Of a stretch of DNA of 64,000 nucleotides, positions 35,464 through 44,454 are shown one piece after another. Each line of letters opens with the position of its first letter. The stretch's first letter is position 1. The position numbers and the translations under genes were made by a program. The stretch covers positions 278,735 through 342,734 of the forward strand of contig JAFKFV010000011.1 in NCBI GenBank assembly GCA_017307955.1, read 5' to 3'. Below the pieces are notes generated by a model that worked only from the letters and a program-made list of their open reading frames with translations, did no database searches and was not told the DNA's origin. The stretch is from Allobosea sp. (GTDB lineage: Bacteria > Pseudomonadota > Alphaproteobacteria > Rhizobiales > Kaistiaceae).

Positions 35464-36554
35464 CGATTGGCCCGGTAGCCCGGACGCATCAGCACTTTGA
35501 TGGAATCGAGCGAGATCGCCATCTTGAGCGCCTCGTCCCAGTCTTCCAGCGCATAGGAATGCGTGACGACGCCCTCCGAGGTGACGAGGCCGCGCGAGAG
35601 CAGGTCGATCGCGATCGGATAGCAATAGGGGCCGAGATGGGCGCCGCGGATGTCGAGTTCCTTGCGGTCGCCGATGATCGACCAGTCGGCGGTCGTCTCC
35701 GAGCCGAACACCGAGAACTCGACAAAACGGCCGAGCTTGCGGATGATCTTCAGCCCCTGCGTGACGCCGGAGGGATGGCCGGTATTCTCGATATAGACGT
35801 CGCAGCCATAGCCGCCGGTCAGCGAGCGCACGATCGCCTCGGCATCTTCGCGGCCGGGATTGATCGTCACTTCGGCGCCGTAGCGGCGCGCCAGAGCGAG
35901 GCGCTCGTCGACCATGTCGATGACGATGAGCTTCTTCGGCGTCTTGAGGCGCGCGACCTGCGTCATCAGGAGGCCGAGCGGACCGGCGCCGGCGATGACC
36001 ACGACATCGTCGAGCTGGATGTCGCCGCGATTGACCGTATGGATCGCGCAGGACAGCGGCTCGATGATCGCCGCATCCTCGAGCGGCATCTCGGCCGGGA
36101 TCTTGTGGACCCGCGAGGTGGCCGGATAGAGCATGTATTCGGCGATGCCGCCGTCGGCGACCTGGCGCTGGAAGCCGAAGATGTTGTGCACTTCGCACAT
36201 CCAGTACTGCCCCGAGCGGCAGAAGCGGCAGCGGTCGCAGGGCACGATCTGCTCGGCGATGACGCGGTCGCCGATCGCGACGCCATGGTATTCGCCGGCG
36301 CCCTCGCCGAGCTCCTCTACGGTACCGAAGAATTCGTGGCCGGGAATGACCGGCGGCTTCACATAGGGCGTCTCGCCGCCCCAGAACATCGGCGCGCCAG
36401 CCCAGCATTTGCAGTCGCCGGCGCAGATGCCGCAGGCATCCACCTTCACCACGATCTCGCGCGGACCCGCCTCGGGCATGCCGACGCGCTCGACGCGATA
36501 GTCGCGGGGACCGTGGCAGACCACGGCCGTCATCGTCCTGTCTAGTCTCGTCAT
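35460..36554 (-). CDS. Erythritol/L-threitol dehydrogenase-like zinc alcohol dehydrogenase
   Basis: A 364-residue MDR enzyme with catalytic-zinc motif CGICAGDCKC, GHEFFG and the full structural-zinc cysteines CDRCRFCRSGQYWMC. The start TAVVCHGPRDYRV, AGAPMFWGGETPYVKPPVIPG and the late AHLGPYCYP strongly recall the erythritol/L-threitol dehydrogenase EltD family. It would oxidise a polyol with NAD. Start at 36554 follows GGGAGGGGG. It forms a two-gene unit with the GMC oxidoreductase. Confidence 0.82.
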   Translation of the reverse strand: MTRLDRTMTAVVCHGPRDYRVERVGMPEAGPREIVVKVDACGICAGDCKCWAGAPMFWGGETPYVKPPVIPGHEFFGTVEELGEGAGEYHGVAIGDRVIAEQIVPCDRCRFCRSGQYWMCEVHNIFGFQRQVADGGIAEYMLYPATSRVHKIPAEMPLEDAAIIEPLSCAIHTVNRGDIQLDDVVVIAGAGPLGLLMTQVARLKTPKKLIVIDMVDERLALARRYGAEVTINPGREDAEAIVRSLTGGYGCDVYIENTGHPSGVTQGLKIIRKLGRFVEFSVFGSETTADWSIIGDRKELDIRGAHLGPYCYPIAIDLLSRGLVTSEGVVTHSYALEDWDEALKMAISLDSIKVLMRPGYRANR

Positions 36555-36670
36555 CGCTCCCCCTCCCGGCCGCTCCTCCGCGGCTTTATCGGGACAAGGC
36601 GCGAAGTCTAGGAGCGGGCCATCGGCGCGGCCACGATCAATTGCTCGCGAACCTGTACTTTTTTGAGCCC

Positions 36671-36682
36671 ATTGGTACCGAT
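36671..36682 (-). promoter_or_regulatory. GGTACC-centred dyad upstream of the polyol dehydrogenase
   Basis: ATTGGTACCGAT is a near-palindrome (one mismatch per arm) just downstream of the lacI stop and about 120 bp upstream of the dehydrogenase start. It may be an operator, possibly for the adjacent LacI regulator; the evidence is weak. Confidence 0.25.
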
Positions 36683-36687
36683 TTGGC

Positions 36688-37731
36688 CTAGTTGCCGGTC
36701 AAAACGGCGTTCTTGCGCACTGTGCTGGCGCGAACGACGAGGCGTGGCGTGATGACCAGATGCTCCGCTTCCTCGCGGCCCTTGATCCGCTCCACGAGGA
36801 GACGCGCCGCCTGCAGGCCGAGAAGCTGGCCCGACTGGTCGATCGAGGTGAGGGCATTCTGGGCGAGGTCGCAATAGCGGGTGTTGTCATAACCGACGAT
36901 GGCGACATCGTCCGGGACCGACAGGCCGAGCTCGCGCGCCACCGACAGCACCTCGAAGGCGATGAAGTCCGTCCAGCAGAAGATCGCCTCCGGCCGCGGC
37001 CGGCCTTGCAGGAGCTGGCGGACCATGGTGCGGACCTCGCGCGGCGCCTGCTCCGCCATCACGACCGAAATGTAGCGGCCAAGGCCCGCCTCGGTCATTG
37101 CGGCGCGATAGCCAAGCTCGCGGTGATAGGTGACCTGGCTCTCGTTGAACTGCAGGTCCTGGCTGAAATAGACGATCGAGCGATAGCCCATGCCGGCGAG
37201 ATGCTGGACGATCAGCCGGGCGCCGAGCTGGTCGTCGTCATTGACGGTGTCGAAGCGGGTCGGGCCGACGGGATGATGGGCCATGACGACGGTCGGCGCG
37301 CGCTCGGCGATCGCGGCGATGCGGTCGATCGTGATCCTCGGCCCGAGCAGGATCAGCCCGTCCATCTGCCGGTCGAGCATCGCATCGACGAGTTCGAGCT
37401 CGACGGCCGGCGAAGACTGTCCGACGCCGAGCAGCGGCTGGTATTCCGTGCGCTCCAGCGCCGCGTCGATGCCGGCCATGATGTCGGCGAAGAAGGGATT
37501 GGTGAGATCGGGCAGGATGACGCCGAGCGTGTAGCTCTGCCCGCGCATGCCGCGCGCCGCCGCATGCGGCCGGTAGCCGAGCCGCGTGATCGACGCCTGC
37601 ACCTTGGCCCGCAGCGCCTCGCTGACGCCATAGGCGTTGCGCAGCACCTTGGAGACCGCCGCGACGGAGACGCCGGCATCGGCGGCCACCGTCCGGATCG
37701 TCACGCGCGCGCTCGGTTTTCTCGGTGCCAT
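36688..37731 (-). CDS. LacI-family regulator of the rhamnoside locus
   Basis: A 347-residue repressor with an N-terminal LacI HTH (TIRTVAADAGVSVAAVSKVLRN, about 11-32), hinge and periplasmic-binding-like domain (LGVILPDLTNPFFADIMAGID; VAIVGYDNTRYCDLAQNALTSIDQ). It is divergent from the GH78 rhamnosidase gene; a palindromic site TTTACGTAAA lies between. It likely senses rhamnose or a rhamnoside-derived sugar, and might also act on the GMC/dehydrogenase pair downstream. Confidence 0.88.
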   Translation of the reverse strand: MAPRKPSARVTIRTVAADAGVSVAAVSKVLRNAYGVSEALRAKVQASITRLGYRPHAAARGMRGQSYTLGVILPDLTNPFFADIMAGIDAALERTEYQPLLGVGQSSPAVELELVDAMLDRQMDGLILLGPRITIDRIAAIAERAPTVVMAHHPVGPTRFDTVNDDDQLGARLIVQHLAGMGYRSIVYFSQDLQFNESQVTYHRELGYRAAMTEAGLGRYISVVMAEQAPREVRTMVRQLLQGRPRPEAIFCWTDFIAFEVLSVARELGLSVPDDVAIVGYDNTRYCDLAQNALTSIDQSGQLLGLQAARLLVERIKGREEAEHLVITPRLVVRASTVRKNAVLTGN

Positions 37732-37793
37732 CTCGTCCCTCCCGGATCGTTCTCCTAGCAGGGCGCCGCGAAACGCGGAACTGGGATGCCCGC

Positions 37794-37830
37794 TTGACTC
37801 CGTCGTGTAGAACGATTTACGTAAAACGAT
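37794..37830 (+). promoter_or_regulatory. GH78 promoter with LacI operator
   Basis: TTGACT (37794-37799) is a good -35; about 17 bp downstream, the -10 region coincides with the perfect palindrome TTTACGTAAA (37816-37825), flanked by AACGA and ACGAT. A central CG is characteristic of LacI-family operators. Occupation would block the promoter. Confidence 0.55.
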
Positions 37831-37886
37831 CTACGGGTCGCGTGAGGAACGGCAATGCCGATGACGACCCGGCAAGGGAGGAAGAG

Positions 37887-40244
37887 ATGCACGACGCCAT
37901 GCCCCCGCATGCGGCGCTAGAGGCTGCCCATCCGGACGCGATCCGCTGGACGGCGCAGATGATCCGTCCGCTCACCGATGCCGGCGTCGGCACGCAGGCA
38001 TCCTTCCTGCGCCGGCGCTTCACCCTGGACGGCGTCGGCGGCGGCGAGCGGCTGCATATCAGCGCCCTGGGGCTCTATCGCGCCTTCATCAACGGCAAGC
38101 GGGTGGGCGAGGATCTCCTGACGCCGGGCTGGACCGCCTACGACAAGCGGCTTTCCTACCAGTCCTACGACGTTGCCGATCTGCTCGTCGCCGGCGAGAA
38201 CGTCATCGACATCTGGCTCGCCGACGGCTGGTACCGCTCGCAGATGATGTGGGCGAAGCAGACGGCGCTCTACAACACCTGGGGCGACCGGATCGCCGCC
38301 ATCGCCGAGCTGCGCGCCGGCCCCGGCCGCGATGCGCCGCTGCTGCTCGCGACCGATGCCTCCTGGGAAAGCGGCCTGCTGCCGGTCCTGAAGAGCGGCA
38401 TCTATTTCGGCGAGATCTACGACGCCCGGCTCGACGAATTGAAGGCAATCTCCGGCAGCGCGGTACTGCCCTTCGACGCCGCGCGCCTCGTCACCTACGA
38501 GACCGGCGGCGTGCGCGAACTGGAGCCGCTGGCGCCCGTCGACAGCTGGGAAGATGCCGAGGGCCGGCGCCTCTACGATTTCGGCCAGAATCTGGGTGGC
38601 TATGTCGCCTTGCGGGTCCGCGGCGAGCGCGGCGCCGAGATCATCGTCGAGCATGCCGAGATCCTCGATCCGAAGCGCAATCTCGACAATTCCAACTATC
38701 GCAGCGCACCGGCCCGCGTCGAATATGTGCTGAAGGGGGAGGGCGAGGAGAGCTACCGGCCGATATTCACCTTCCAGGGCTTCCGCTATGCCCGCGTGAC
38801 GATCGCTGGCCATGCCGAGATCCTCGACATCGTCTCGGTGCCGATCACCTCGGCCGTGACGCCGACGGGCGATTTCACCAGCGGCAATCCGCTGGTGAGC
38901 CGCCTCGTTCAGAACACGATCTGGTCGCAGCGCTCGAACTTCATCGAGGTTCCGACCGATTGCCCGCAGCGCGACGAACGCCTCGGCTGGACCGGCGACG
39001 CCCAGGTCTTCGCGCCGACCGCCTGCTATCTCCATGAGAGCCACTCGTTCTGGGTGAAGTGGCTGCGCGACGTGATGGCCGACCAGCGCGACGACGGCGC
39101 GATTGCCCATGTCGTGCCCGATCCGACGCGGATGCGGCCGGATGCCTATCCGGGCTTCTTCGGCTCGACGGGTTGGGGCGACGCCATCTGCATCGTCCCC
39201 TGGACGCTCTACGAGCATTACGGCGACCGCGGCATTCTCGCCGAAACGCTGCCCGCCATGGTGAAATGGGTCGACTTCATCTGGTCGATCAGCGATGCGC
39301 CGATCGTCCGGCCGCCGCGTCCCTGGGGCGCGCGGGGCTTCACCTTCGGCGACTGGCTGCAGCCGAAGGGGCCGAGCGAGAAGCCGCTGCCGACCATCGG
39401 CGACGACGCCGCGGCGACGATCTATCTCTACATCTCGTCGCGCCTGACCGCCCGCGTCGCCGGCGTGGTCGGCGACGCCGCAACCGCCGAGCGCATGACC
39501 GCCAGGGCCGACGCGGTGAAAGCCGCTTTCGCCAAGGAGTTCATCGCGCCGTCGGGACGCCTCGTCTATGACGACCAGACATCCTATGCGCTGGCGATCC
39601 TGCACGATCTCATTCCAGAGGCGCAGCTTCCGGCGGCGATCGGCTATTTCAAGTCGACCATCGCCCGGGCGGGCGGGCGGATCGGCACCGGCTTCATCGG
39701 CACGCCGGCCCTGCTGCCGGCGCTCGTCAAGGCCGGGGAATCGGCGCTTGCGGAAGAGGTCTTCCTGCAGGAGGGCGTGCCGGGCTGGCTCTATCAGGTG
39801 AAGAACGGCGCCACGACAATCTGGGAGCGCTGGGATGCGATCCGCGAGGACGGGACGCCCTTCGACCCGGCGATGAACTCCTACAATCACTATGCTTACG
39901 GCGCGGTCTGCCAGTTCCTGTTCGAACAGGCCGCCGGCTTCAGGCCCGACCCCGAGAAGCCGGGCTTCCGCCACATCATCTTCGAGCCGCTCGTCTGGCC
40001 ACGCCTCGGCCCCGTCAGCGCCTATCACGACTCGGCCGCCGGACGCATCGAGGCCGGCTGGTCGGTCGAGGGCGATCGGGTCCGCTATCGCGTGACCGTT
40101 CCGGCCGATGCCGAGGCGACGCTCGTCCTGCGGCCCGGCTACCGCGATGCCGCCATCGACGGCGCATCGGTCGCGACGGGCGCGGAGGGCGGGCGGCTGC
40201 CGCTCGCGGCCGGATCGCATGAGGTGACGTTCCGCATCGCATGA
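37887..40244 (+). CDS. GH78 alpha-L-rhamnosidase
   Basis: A 785-residue glycosidase that hydrolyses terminal alpha-L-rhamnosides of plant glycosides or pectin. It contains an N-terminal beta domain (GLYRAFINGKRVGEDLLTPGWTAY), an (alpha/alpha)6 catalytic barrel whose signature TDCPQRDERLGWTGDAQ holds the acidic residues Asp358, Asp363 and Glu364, and a C-terminal beta domain. There is no signal peptide, so it acts on imported rhamnosides. The start has GGGAGG upstream. The ABC importer follows after a hairpin-containing 80-bp gap. Confidence 0.93.
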   Translation: MHDAMPPHAALEAAHPDAIRWTAQMIRPLTDAGVGTQASFLRRRFTLDGVGGGERLHISALGLYRAFINGKRVGEDLLTPGWTAYDKRLSYQSYDVADLLVAGENVIDIWLADGWYRSQMMWAKQTALYNTWGDRIAAIAELRAGPGRDAPLLLATDASWESGLLPVLKSGIYFGEIYDARLDELKAISGSAVLPFDAARLVTYETGGVRELEPLAPVDSWEDAEGRRLYDFGQNLGGYVALRVRGERGAEIIVEHAEILDPKRNLDNSNYRSAPARVEYVLKGEGEESYRPIFTFQGFRYARVTIAGHAEILDIVSVPITSAVTPTGDFTSGNPLVSRLVQNTIWSQRSNFIEVPTDCPQRDERLGWTGDAQVFAPTACYLHESHSFWVKWLRDVMADQRDDGAIAHVVPDPTRMRPDAYPGFFGSTGWGDAICIVPWTLYEHYGDRGILAETLPAMVKWVDFIWSISDAPIVRPPRPWGARGFTFGDWLQPKGPSEKPLPTIGDDAAATIYLYISSRLTARVAGVVGDAATAERMTARADAVKAAFAKEFIAPSGRLVYDDQTSYALAILHDLIPEAQLPAAIGYFKSTIARAGGRIGTGFIGTPALLPALVKAGESALAEEVFLQEGVPGWLYQVKNGATTIWERWDAIREDGTPFDPAMNSYNHYAYGAVCQFLFEQAAGFRPDPEKPGFRHIIFEPLVWPRLGPVSAYHDSAAGRIEAGWSVEGDRVRYRVTVPADAEATLVLRPGYRDAAIDGASVATGAEGGRLPLAAGSHEVTFRIA

Positions 40245-40285
40245 GTTTCGCAGGCGCGGGGAGGCGCCGGCGGCAACGAGGAGGA

Positions 40286-40306
40286 GCGCCCGCCGGATGC
40301 GGGCGC
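40286..40306 (+). other. Hairpin between GH78 and SBP genes
   Basis: A perfect 8-bp stem GCGCCCGC/GCGGGCGC with a 5-nt loop, without U-run. It lies just before the SBP ribosome-binding site and may separate or stabilise the SBP message. Confidence 0.4.
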
Positions 40307-40323
40307 AAGGAGGAGGAAACCGT

Positions 40324-41619
40324 ATGACTGCTCACAGGATGCGCCTGGCGGCGCTCTCGGCCGGCGCCGGTCTCGCGCTCGCCGCCATGGTGTCGGGGCC
40401 CGCGCTCGCCGAAGAGGTGACGCTGAGCCTCCTCATCGACAACGGCCCGCAGACGGTCGCGGCGGCCGAGAAGGTCGTCGAGGCCTTCATGGCTGCAAAT
40501 CCCGACATCAAGGTCGATATCGAGACCCGCCCCGGCGGCGGCGACGGCGACAACATCGTCAAGACCCGCCTCTCGACGGGCGAGATCGGCGACGTCTTCC
40601 TCTACAATTCGGGCTCGCTGTTCCAGCAGATCAACCCGCAGAAATACATGGTCGACCTGACCGCCGAGCCCTGGCAGGCCGACATCCAGCCCTCGTTCCA
40701 GAACGTCGTGACGGCGGGCGGCAAGGTCTATGGCGCGCCGTTCCAGACCGCGATGGGCGGCGGCGTCCTCTACAACAAGAAGCTCTATGCCGATCTCGGG
40801 CTTCAGGTTCCGAAGACCTGGGCCGAGTTCATGGCCAACAACGAGAAGATCAAGGCGGCCGGCAAGGTGCCGGTGATCCAGACCTTCAAGGACACCTGGA
40901 CCAGCCAGCTCTTTGTGCTCGGCGACTTCTTCAACGTTCAGGCCGCGGTGCCGACTTTCGCGGAGGACTACACCGCCAACAAGGCGAAGTTCGCAACGAC
41001 GCCGGCGGCGCTGAAGGGCTTCGAGCACCAGGCCGACGTCTTCAAGGCGGGCTATCTCAACAAGGACTTCGGCGCCGCGACCTTCGACGATGGGCTCCGC
41101 ATGCTCGCCTCCGGCGAGGGGGCGCATTACCCGATGCTGACCTTCGCGCTGGGCGCGATCCAGACCGCCAATCCGGACGCGGTCAAGGATATCGGCTTCT
41201 TCGCCCTGCCGGGTGACGACGCGGCCAAGAACGGCCTCACCGCCTGGATGCCGCCGGGCATCTACATCTCCAATGAGAGCGAGCATGTCGACGCAGCGAA
41301 GAAGCTCGTCGCCTTCATCGCCTCGAAGGAGGCGTGCGACCTGCAGACGGCCGCAGTCGGTGCCACCGGGCCATATCTGGTGAAGTCCTGCGCGCTGCCC
41401 GCCGACGTGCCGCCAATGGTCTCGGATCTGCAGGCCTATTTCGACAAGCAAGGCGGGGCCGCTCCGGCGCTTGAATTCGTCTCGCCCGTCAAGGGGCCGT
41501 CGCTCGAGCAGATCACGGTCGAGGTCGGTTCCGGCATCCGTTCGCCCGCCGAGGGCGCGGCGCTCTATGACGAGGACGTCAAGAAGCAGGCGCAGCAGCT
41601 CGGCCTTCCCGGCTGGTAG
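40324..41619 (+). CDS. ABC sugar-binding protein of the rhamnoside importer
   Basis: A 431-residue family-1 SBP with a Sec signal (LAALSAGAGLALAAMVSGPALA, mature from EEVTLSL). Characteristic blocks are TRLSTGEIGDVFLYNSGS, YGAPFQTAMGGGVLYNKKLYADLG and AYFDKQGG. ATG at 40324 follows GGAGGAAACC. It lies directly downstream of GH78, so a rhamnose-containing oligosaccharide or flavonoid glycoside is a likely ligand. Confidence 0.88.
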   Translation: MTAHRMRLAALSAGAGLALAAMVSGPALAEEVTLSLLIDNGPQTVAAAEKVVEAFMAANPDIKVDIETRPGGGDGDNIVKTRLSTGEIGDVFLYNSGSLFQQINPQKYMVDLTAEPWQADIQPSFQNVVTAGGKVYGAPFQTAMGGGVLYNKKLYADLGLQVPKTWAEFMANNEKIKAAGKVPVIQTFKDTWTSQLFVLGDFFNVQAAVPTFAEDYTANKAKFATTPAALKGFEHQADVFKAGYLNKDFGAATFDDGLRMLASGEGAHYPMLTFALGAIQTANPDAVKDIGFFALPGDDAAKNGLTAWMPPGIYISNESEHVDAAKKLVAFIASKEACDLQTAAVGATGPYLVKSCALPADVPPMVSDLQAYFDKQGGAAPALEFVSPVKGPSLEQITVEVGSGIRSPAEGAALYDEDVKKQAQQLGLPGW

Positions 41620-41640
41620 CCGGTCCTGACGTATGAGCAA

Positions 41641-41663
41641 GGCCGGCGCGCGATGCGCCGGCC
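41641..41663 (+). other. GC hairpin between SBP and permease
   Basis: A 9-bp perfect stem GGCCGGCGC/GCGCCGGCC with a 5-nt loop, no U-run, in the 69-bp SBP-permease gap. Same placement as in the other three importers. Confidence 0.55.
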
Positions 41664-41688
41664 GATCCCGCCGGGAGGAGCGCCATCG

Positions 41689-42600
41689 ATGACCAGCCTT
41701 GCCGCCAGCCCCGCGATCGGCGCCGACCGCGTCCGCCGCCGCGCCGTCCGGACGGTCTATCCGAACTGGTTCTACCTTCCCGCCGCCGTCATCTATGCGG
41801 TGCTGTTCCTGTTTCCGACCGTCGCATCGCTGTTCTTCAGCCTGACGCGCTGGACGCTCAGCGAGGCGACCTTCATCGGTCTCGACAATTTCCGCCAGTT
41901 CTTCCGTGAGCCCTTCCTGATCCAGGGCCTCGTCAACACGCTCATCTATGCGGTGGTGACCTCGGGGCTGAAGGTCGTGCTCGGGCTCTTGCTCGGCGTG
42001 CTGCTCACCTCCGAGATCATCGCCCGCGACTATCTGCGCTCGGTCGTGTTCTTCCCGGTGCTCGTCTCGACCGTGGGCGTCGGCATCACCTTCACCGTGC
42101 TGATGCATCCGACCGGCGGCCTCATCAACCAGTCGCTGGCCGCGATCGGCATCGAGGGACCCGGCTGGCTGACGGATCCGCGCTTTGCGCTGCTCTCCGT
42201 GGCGCTTGTCGATGTCTGGAAAGGCGTCGGCCTCGCGACTGTCATCTATATCGCCGGCATCGTCTCGATCCCGCGCGACTATTACGAGGCGGCGCTGATC
42301 GACGGCGCCGGAGCGCTGCAGCGCTTCTGGAACGTGACGCTGCCGTTGGCCCGCCCCGCCACGGTCACCGTCGTCATCCTGTCGCTGATCGGCGGCCTGC
42401 GCTCGTTCGATCTCATCTGGTCGATGACCCGCGGCGGCCCCGGCTTCACCTCTGACGTTATCGCCTCGGTGATCTACAAGCAGTACCAGGCCGGCTTCTA
42501 CGGCCTCTCGACCGCCGGCAATGTCGTGCTGTTCGTCCTGGTGGCGCTCATGGTCGTGCCGCTCTCGGCCGTGCTCAACCGCAGGGAGGTCGCGCGATGA
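41689..42600 (+). CDS. ABC sugar transporter permease (MalF-like)
   Basis: A 303-residue CUT1 permease starting MTSLAASPAIG after GGGAGGAG. The EAA loop reads EAALIDGAG. Its last codons overlap the next permease by 4 bp. It forms the channel for the rhamnoside importer together with the MalG-like protein. Confidence 0.88.
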   Translation: MTSLAASPAIGADRVRRRAVRTVYPNWFYLPAAVIYAVLFLFPTVASLFFSLTRWTLSEATFIGLDNFRQFFREPFLIQGLVNTLIYAVVTSGLKVVLGLLLGVLLTSEIIARDYLRSVVFFPVLVSTVGVGITFTVLMHPTGGLINQSLAAIGIEGPGWLTDPRFALLSVALVDVWKGVGLATVIYIAGIVSIPRDYYEAALIDGAGALQRFWNVTLPLARPATVTVVILSLIGGLRSFDLIWSMTRGGPGFTSDVIASVIYKQYQAGFYGLSTAGNVVLFVLVALMVVPLSAVLNRREVAR

Positions 42601-43424
42601 GAAACCGCGGCGGAACGCTGATCGGCGCGGCGGCCATCCTCGGCTCGATCATCATCTTCATCATCCCCTTCGCCTTCATCCTGATCACGGCTTTGAAGGA
42701 CAAGCAGCAGGCCTCGCTGCGTGACTTCTCCTGGCCGACCTCGTTCCACTTCTGGAGCAACCTCGTCGAGGTGGTGAAGGCGCGCGACTACATGCTGATC
42801 ACCGCGCTGGTGAATTCGACCATCCTGACGGTGGCGAGCGTCACCCTCCTGGTCGTGCTCGGCGCCATGGTCGGCTTCGTCATGCAGCGCCGCCCCTCGG
42901 TGTGGACCGGTGTCGCCAATTTCCTCGTGCTGGCGGGTCTCATCATGCCGCCGGCCGTCGTGCCGACGATCTGGACGCTGCAGGGGCTCGGGCTCTTCAA
43001 GACGCTGCACGGGATGATCCTGATCGAGGTCGCCTATGGCCTCGCCTTCAGCGTGCTGCTCTTCCGCGCCTTCGTATCGACCATCCCCCGCGAGATCGAC
43101 GAGGCGGCGATCATCGACGGCGCCGGGCCGCTCGATCTCTTCTTCCGCATCATCCTGCCGCTGCTGAAACCGGTGATCATCACCGTCATCGTCGTGCAGT
43201 CGGTGGCCATTTTCAATGACTTCACCAACCCGCTCTACTATCTGCCCGGCAAGCAGAACGTCACCGTGCAGCTGACGCTCTATAATTTCCAGAGCATGTT
43301 CGACACGTCCTACAATCTCCTCTTCATGAACATCCTCATCATCACGATTCCGCCGCTGATCGTGTTCCTCTTCTTCAATCGGCAGATCGTGGTCGGTATG
43401 ACCGCCGGCGCCGTGAAGGGCTGA
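42597..43424 (+). CDS. ABC sugar transporter permease (MalG-like)
   Basis: A 275-residue CUT1 permease with the EAA loop EAAIIDGAG and the terminal GMTAGAVKG. It is the last gene of the GH78 operon; a strong terminator follows at 43459-43488. As in the other three loci there is no ATP-binding subunit. Confidence 0.9.
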   Translation: MRNRGGTLIGAAAILGSIIIFIIPFAFILITALKDKQQASLRDFSWPTSFHFWSNLVEVVKARDYMLITALVNSTILTVASVTLLVVLGAMVGFVMQRRPSVWTGVANFLVLAGLIMPPAVVPTIWTLQGLGLFKTLHGMILIEVAYGLAFSVLLFRAFVSTIPREIDEAAIIDGAGPLDLFFRIILPLLKPVIITVIVVQSVAIFNDFTNPLYYLPGKQNVTVQLTLYNFQSMFDTSYNLLFMNILIITIPPLIVFLFFNRQIVVGMTAGAVKG

Positions 43425-43458
43425 TCCCTCCTCCAGGTCCTCGTGCCCGACGGGTCAC

Positions 43459-43500
43459 GTCGCCCGCCGCTTCCAAGCGGCGGGCGACTGTCTTTTGTCG
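43459..43500 (+). terminator. Rho-independent terminator of the GH78 operon
   Basis: A 14-bp perfect stem GTCGCCCGCCGCTT/AAGCGGCGGGCGAC (43459-43488) with a 2-nt gap, followed by TGTCTTTTG. Confidence 0.85.
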
Positions 43501-43506
43501 ATCCAC

Positions 43507-43535
43507 TTGACGTGGGAAAAATTCCCACACATAAC
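43507..43535 (+). promoter_or_regulatory. Promoter with internal inverted repeat
   Basis: TTGACG (43507-43512), a 17-bp spacer and CATAAC (43530-43535). The spacer holds GTGGGAA-N3-TTCCCAC (43512-43528), an operator-like dyad. It would start transcription near 43541 into a stretch with no clear large gene. In 43536-43783, complementary segments GCTTGGTG (43610-43617) and CACCAAGC (43664-43671) could close a stem. Confidence 0.5.
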
Positions 43536-43783
43536 AACGGCGACGGCTTTGGCCGGTTTGAGCGGAGTGGAGCGACGGCATGCTCGCCATCGGGACAGGT
43601 TGCAGGTTTGCTTGGTGCGGCGGGGTGGCCATCACGGCCCCGCCTCCGCCCTCCGCCGTGCGTCACCAAGCGGACATCCGGCGGCGGGACGGGGAGGGGA
43701 CGGACATTCCGCGTCGCTTCCGGCCCCGCCTCGCCGCCGGGTTCGGCGATCTGGCCGACGATGGTCTGAGGAGTTTCGACCGC

Positions 43784-43882
43784 ATGGCGCCTCGCGTCTC
43801 GGTCGCGCTAATGGTCGCGCTCGCGGCCTTGTTCTGCGTCGCCTCGTCGCTTTCGCTGCTGGCGACGCTGATCGCGGGCTGA
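43784..43882 (+). CDS. Possible 32-residue membrane peptide
   Basis: ATG-started frame encoding a short basic start and a single hydrophobic stretch (VALMVALAALFCVASSLSLL). A longer in-frame version from 43580 exists. It lies downstream of the promoter at 43507. No clear ribosome-binding site; it may be a true small membrane protein or chance. Confidence 0.3.
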   Translation: MAPRVSVALMVALAALFCVASSLSLLATLIAG

Positions 43883-44087
43883 AACGCATCACCTTGTCGC
43901 AAAAGGACAAACAGCCCTCGGCGAAGCCTGATATGGAATTTCGCGGGGACGCAGCGCGGTTGTCTCGGGGGTCCGGTTCGCTGGATGGGTGGCTTGCGCG
44001 CGTCCCCGCCCTTGTGGCTCGCCCTGCAACCGGGAGCAGGCTCGGGCGTTGCTGTGCTGCTCCGATTTCGGGGCGCGAAAGGCCCAG

Positions 44088-44336
44088 ATGTTCTCCATTT
44101 TCCAGCAGTGGACGCTCCTCGCCCTTGAGTCGCAGGAGGTGATCATGCTGCGCGCTGCCCGGCTCGCGCGCGGGGATGCCAAGGCGAAGACCGAGGCGCG
44201 ACGCATGGTCTTCGAGAAGGTGGCGGCGGCCGAGCAGGCCATGGCCGCGCTGATGACCGGTGGATCGCCCGAAGCCGTCGTGAAAGCCTATCGCCGCCGC
44301 GTGCGCGCCAATGCGCGGCGCCTCGCCAAGGGCTGA
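44088..44336 (+). CDS. Small conserved hypothetical protein
   Basis: An 82-residue basic, helical protein (MFSIFQQWTLLALESQ...RVRANARRLAKG). Short proteins of this pattern (hydrophobic aromatic start, RMVFEKVAAAEQA, ending in Arg/Lys-rich RANARRL) occur in Hyphomicrobiales and resemble phasin-like or PHA-associated small proteins in composition. Function unknown. Confidence 0.55.
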   Translation: MFSIFQQWTLLALESQEVIMLRAARLARGDAKAKTEARRMVFEKVAAAEQAMAALMTGGSPEAVVKAYRRRVRANARRLAKG

Positions 44337-44454
44337 GCGAGCGCTCGAACGAAGGTCGGGGCGACGCTGAGCGCTCCGGCTGTGACGGTCGGCGGCCTTG
44401 CTTTTGCCGGTCGGCGACCGGAAAAGACCCGGACATCTCGCCGGGGTTCACCGA

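Noticed and set aside
33832..36408. 858-codon frame joining GMC oxidoreductase and upstream sequence
   Set aside because: The upstream part is out-of-frame translation of the dehydrogenase gene; a proper ATG with a 4-bp overlap exists at 35463.
43495..44142. 215-codon plus-strand frame in the 43.5-44.1 kb gap
   Set aside because: Composition is Arg/Ser/Pro-rich without a domain or ribosome-binding site; probably chance in GC-rich DNA.
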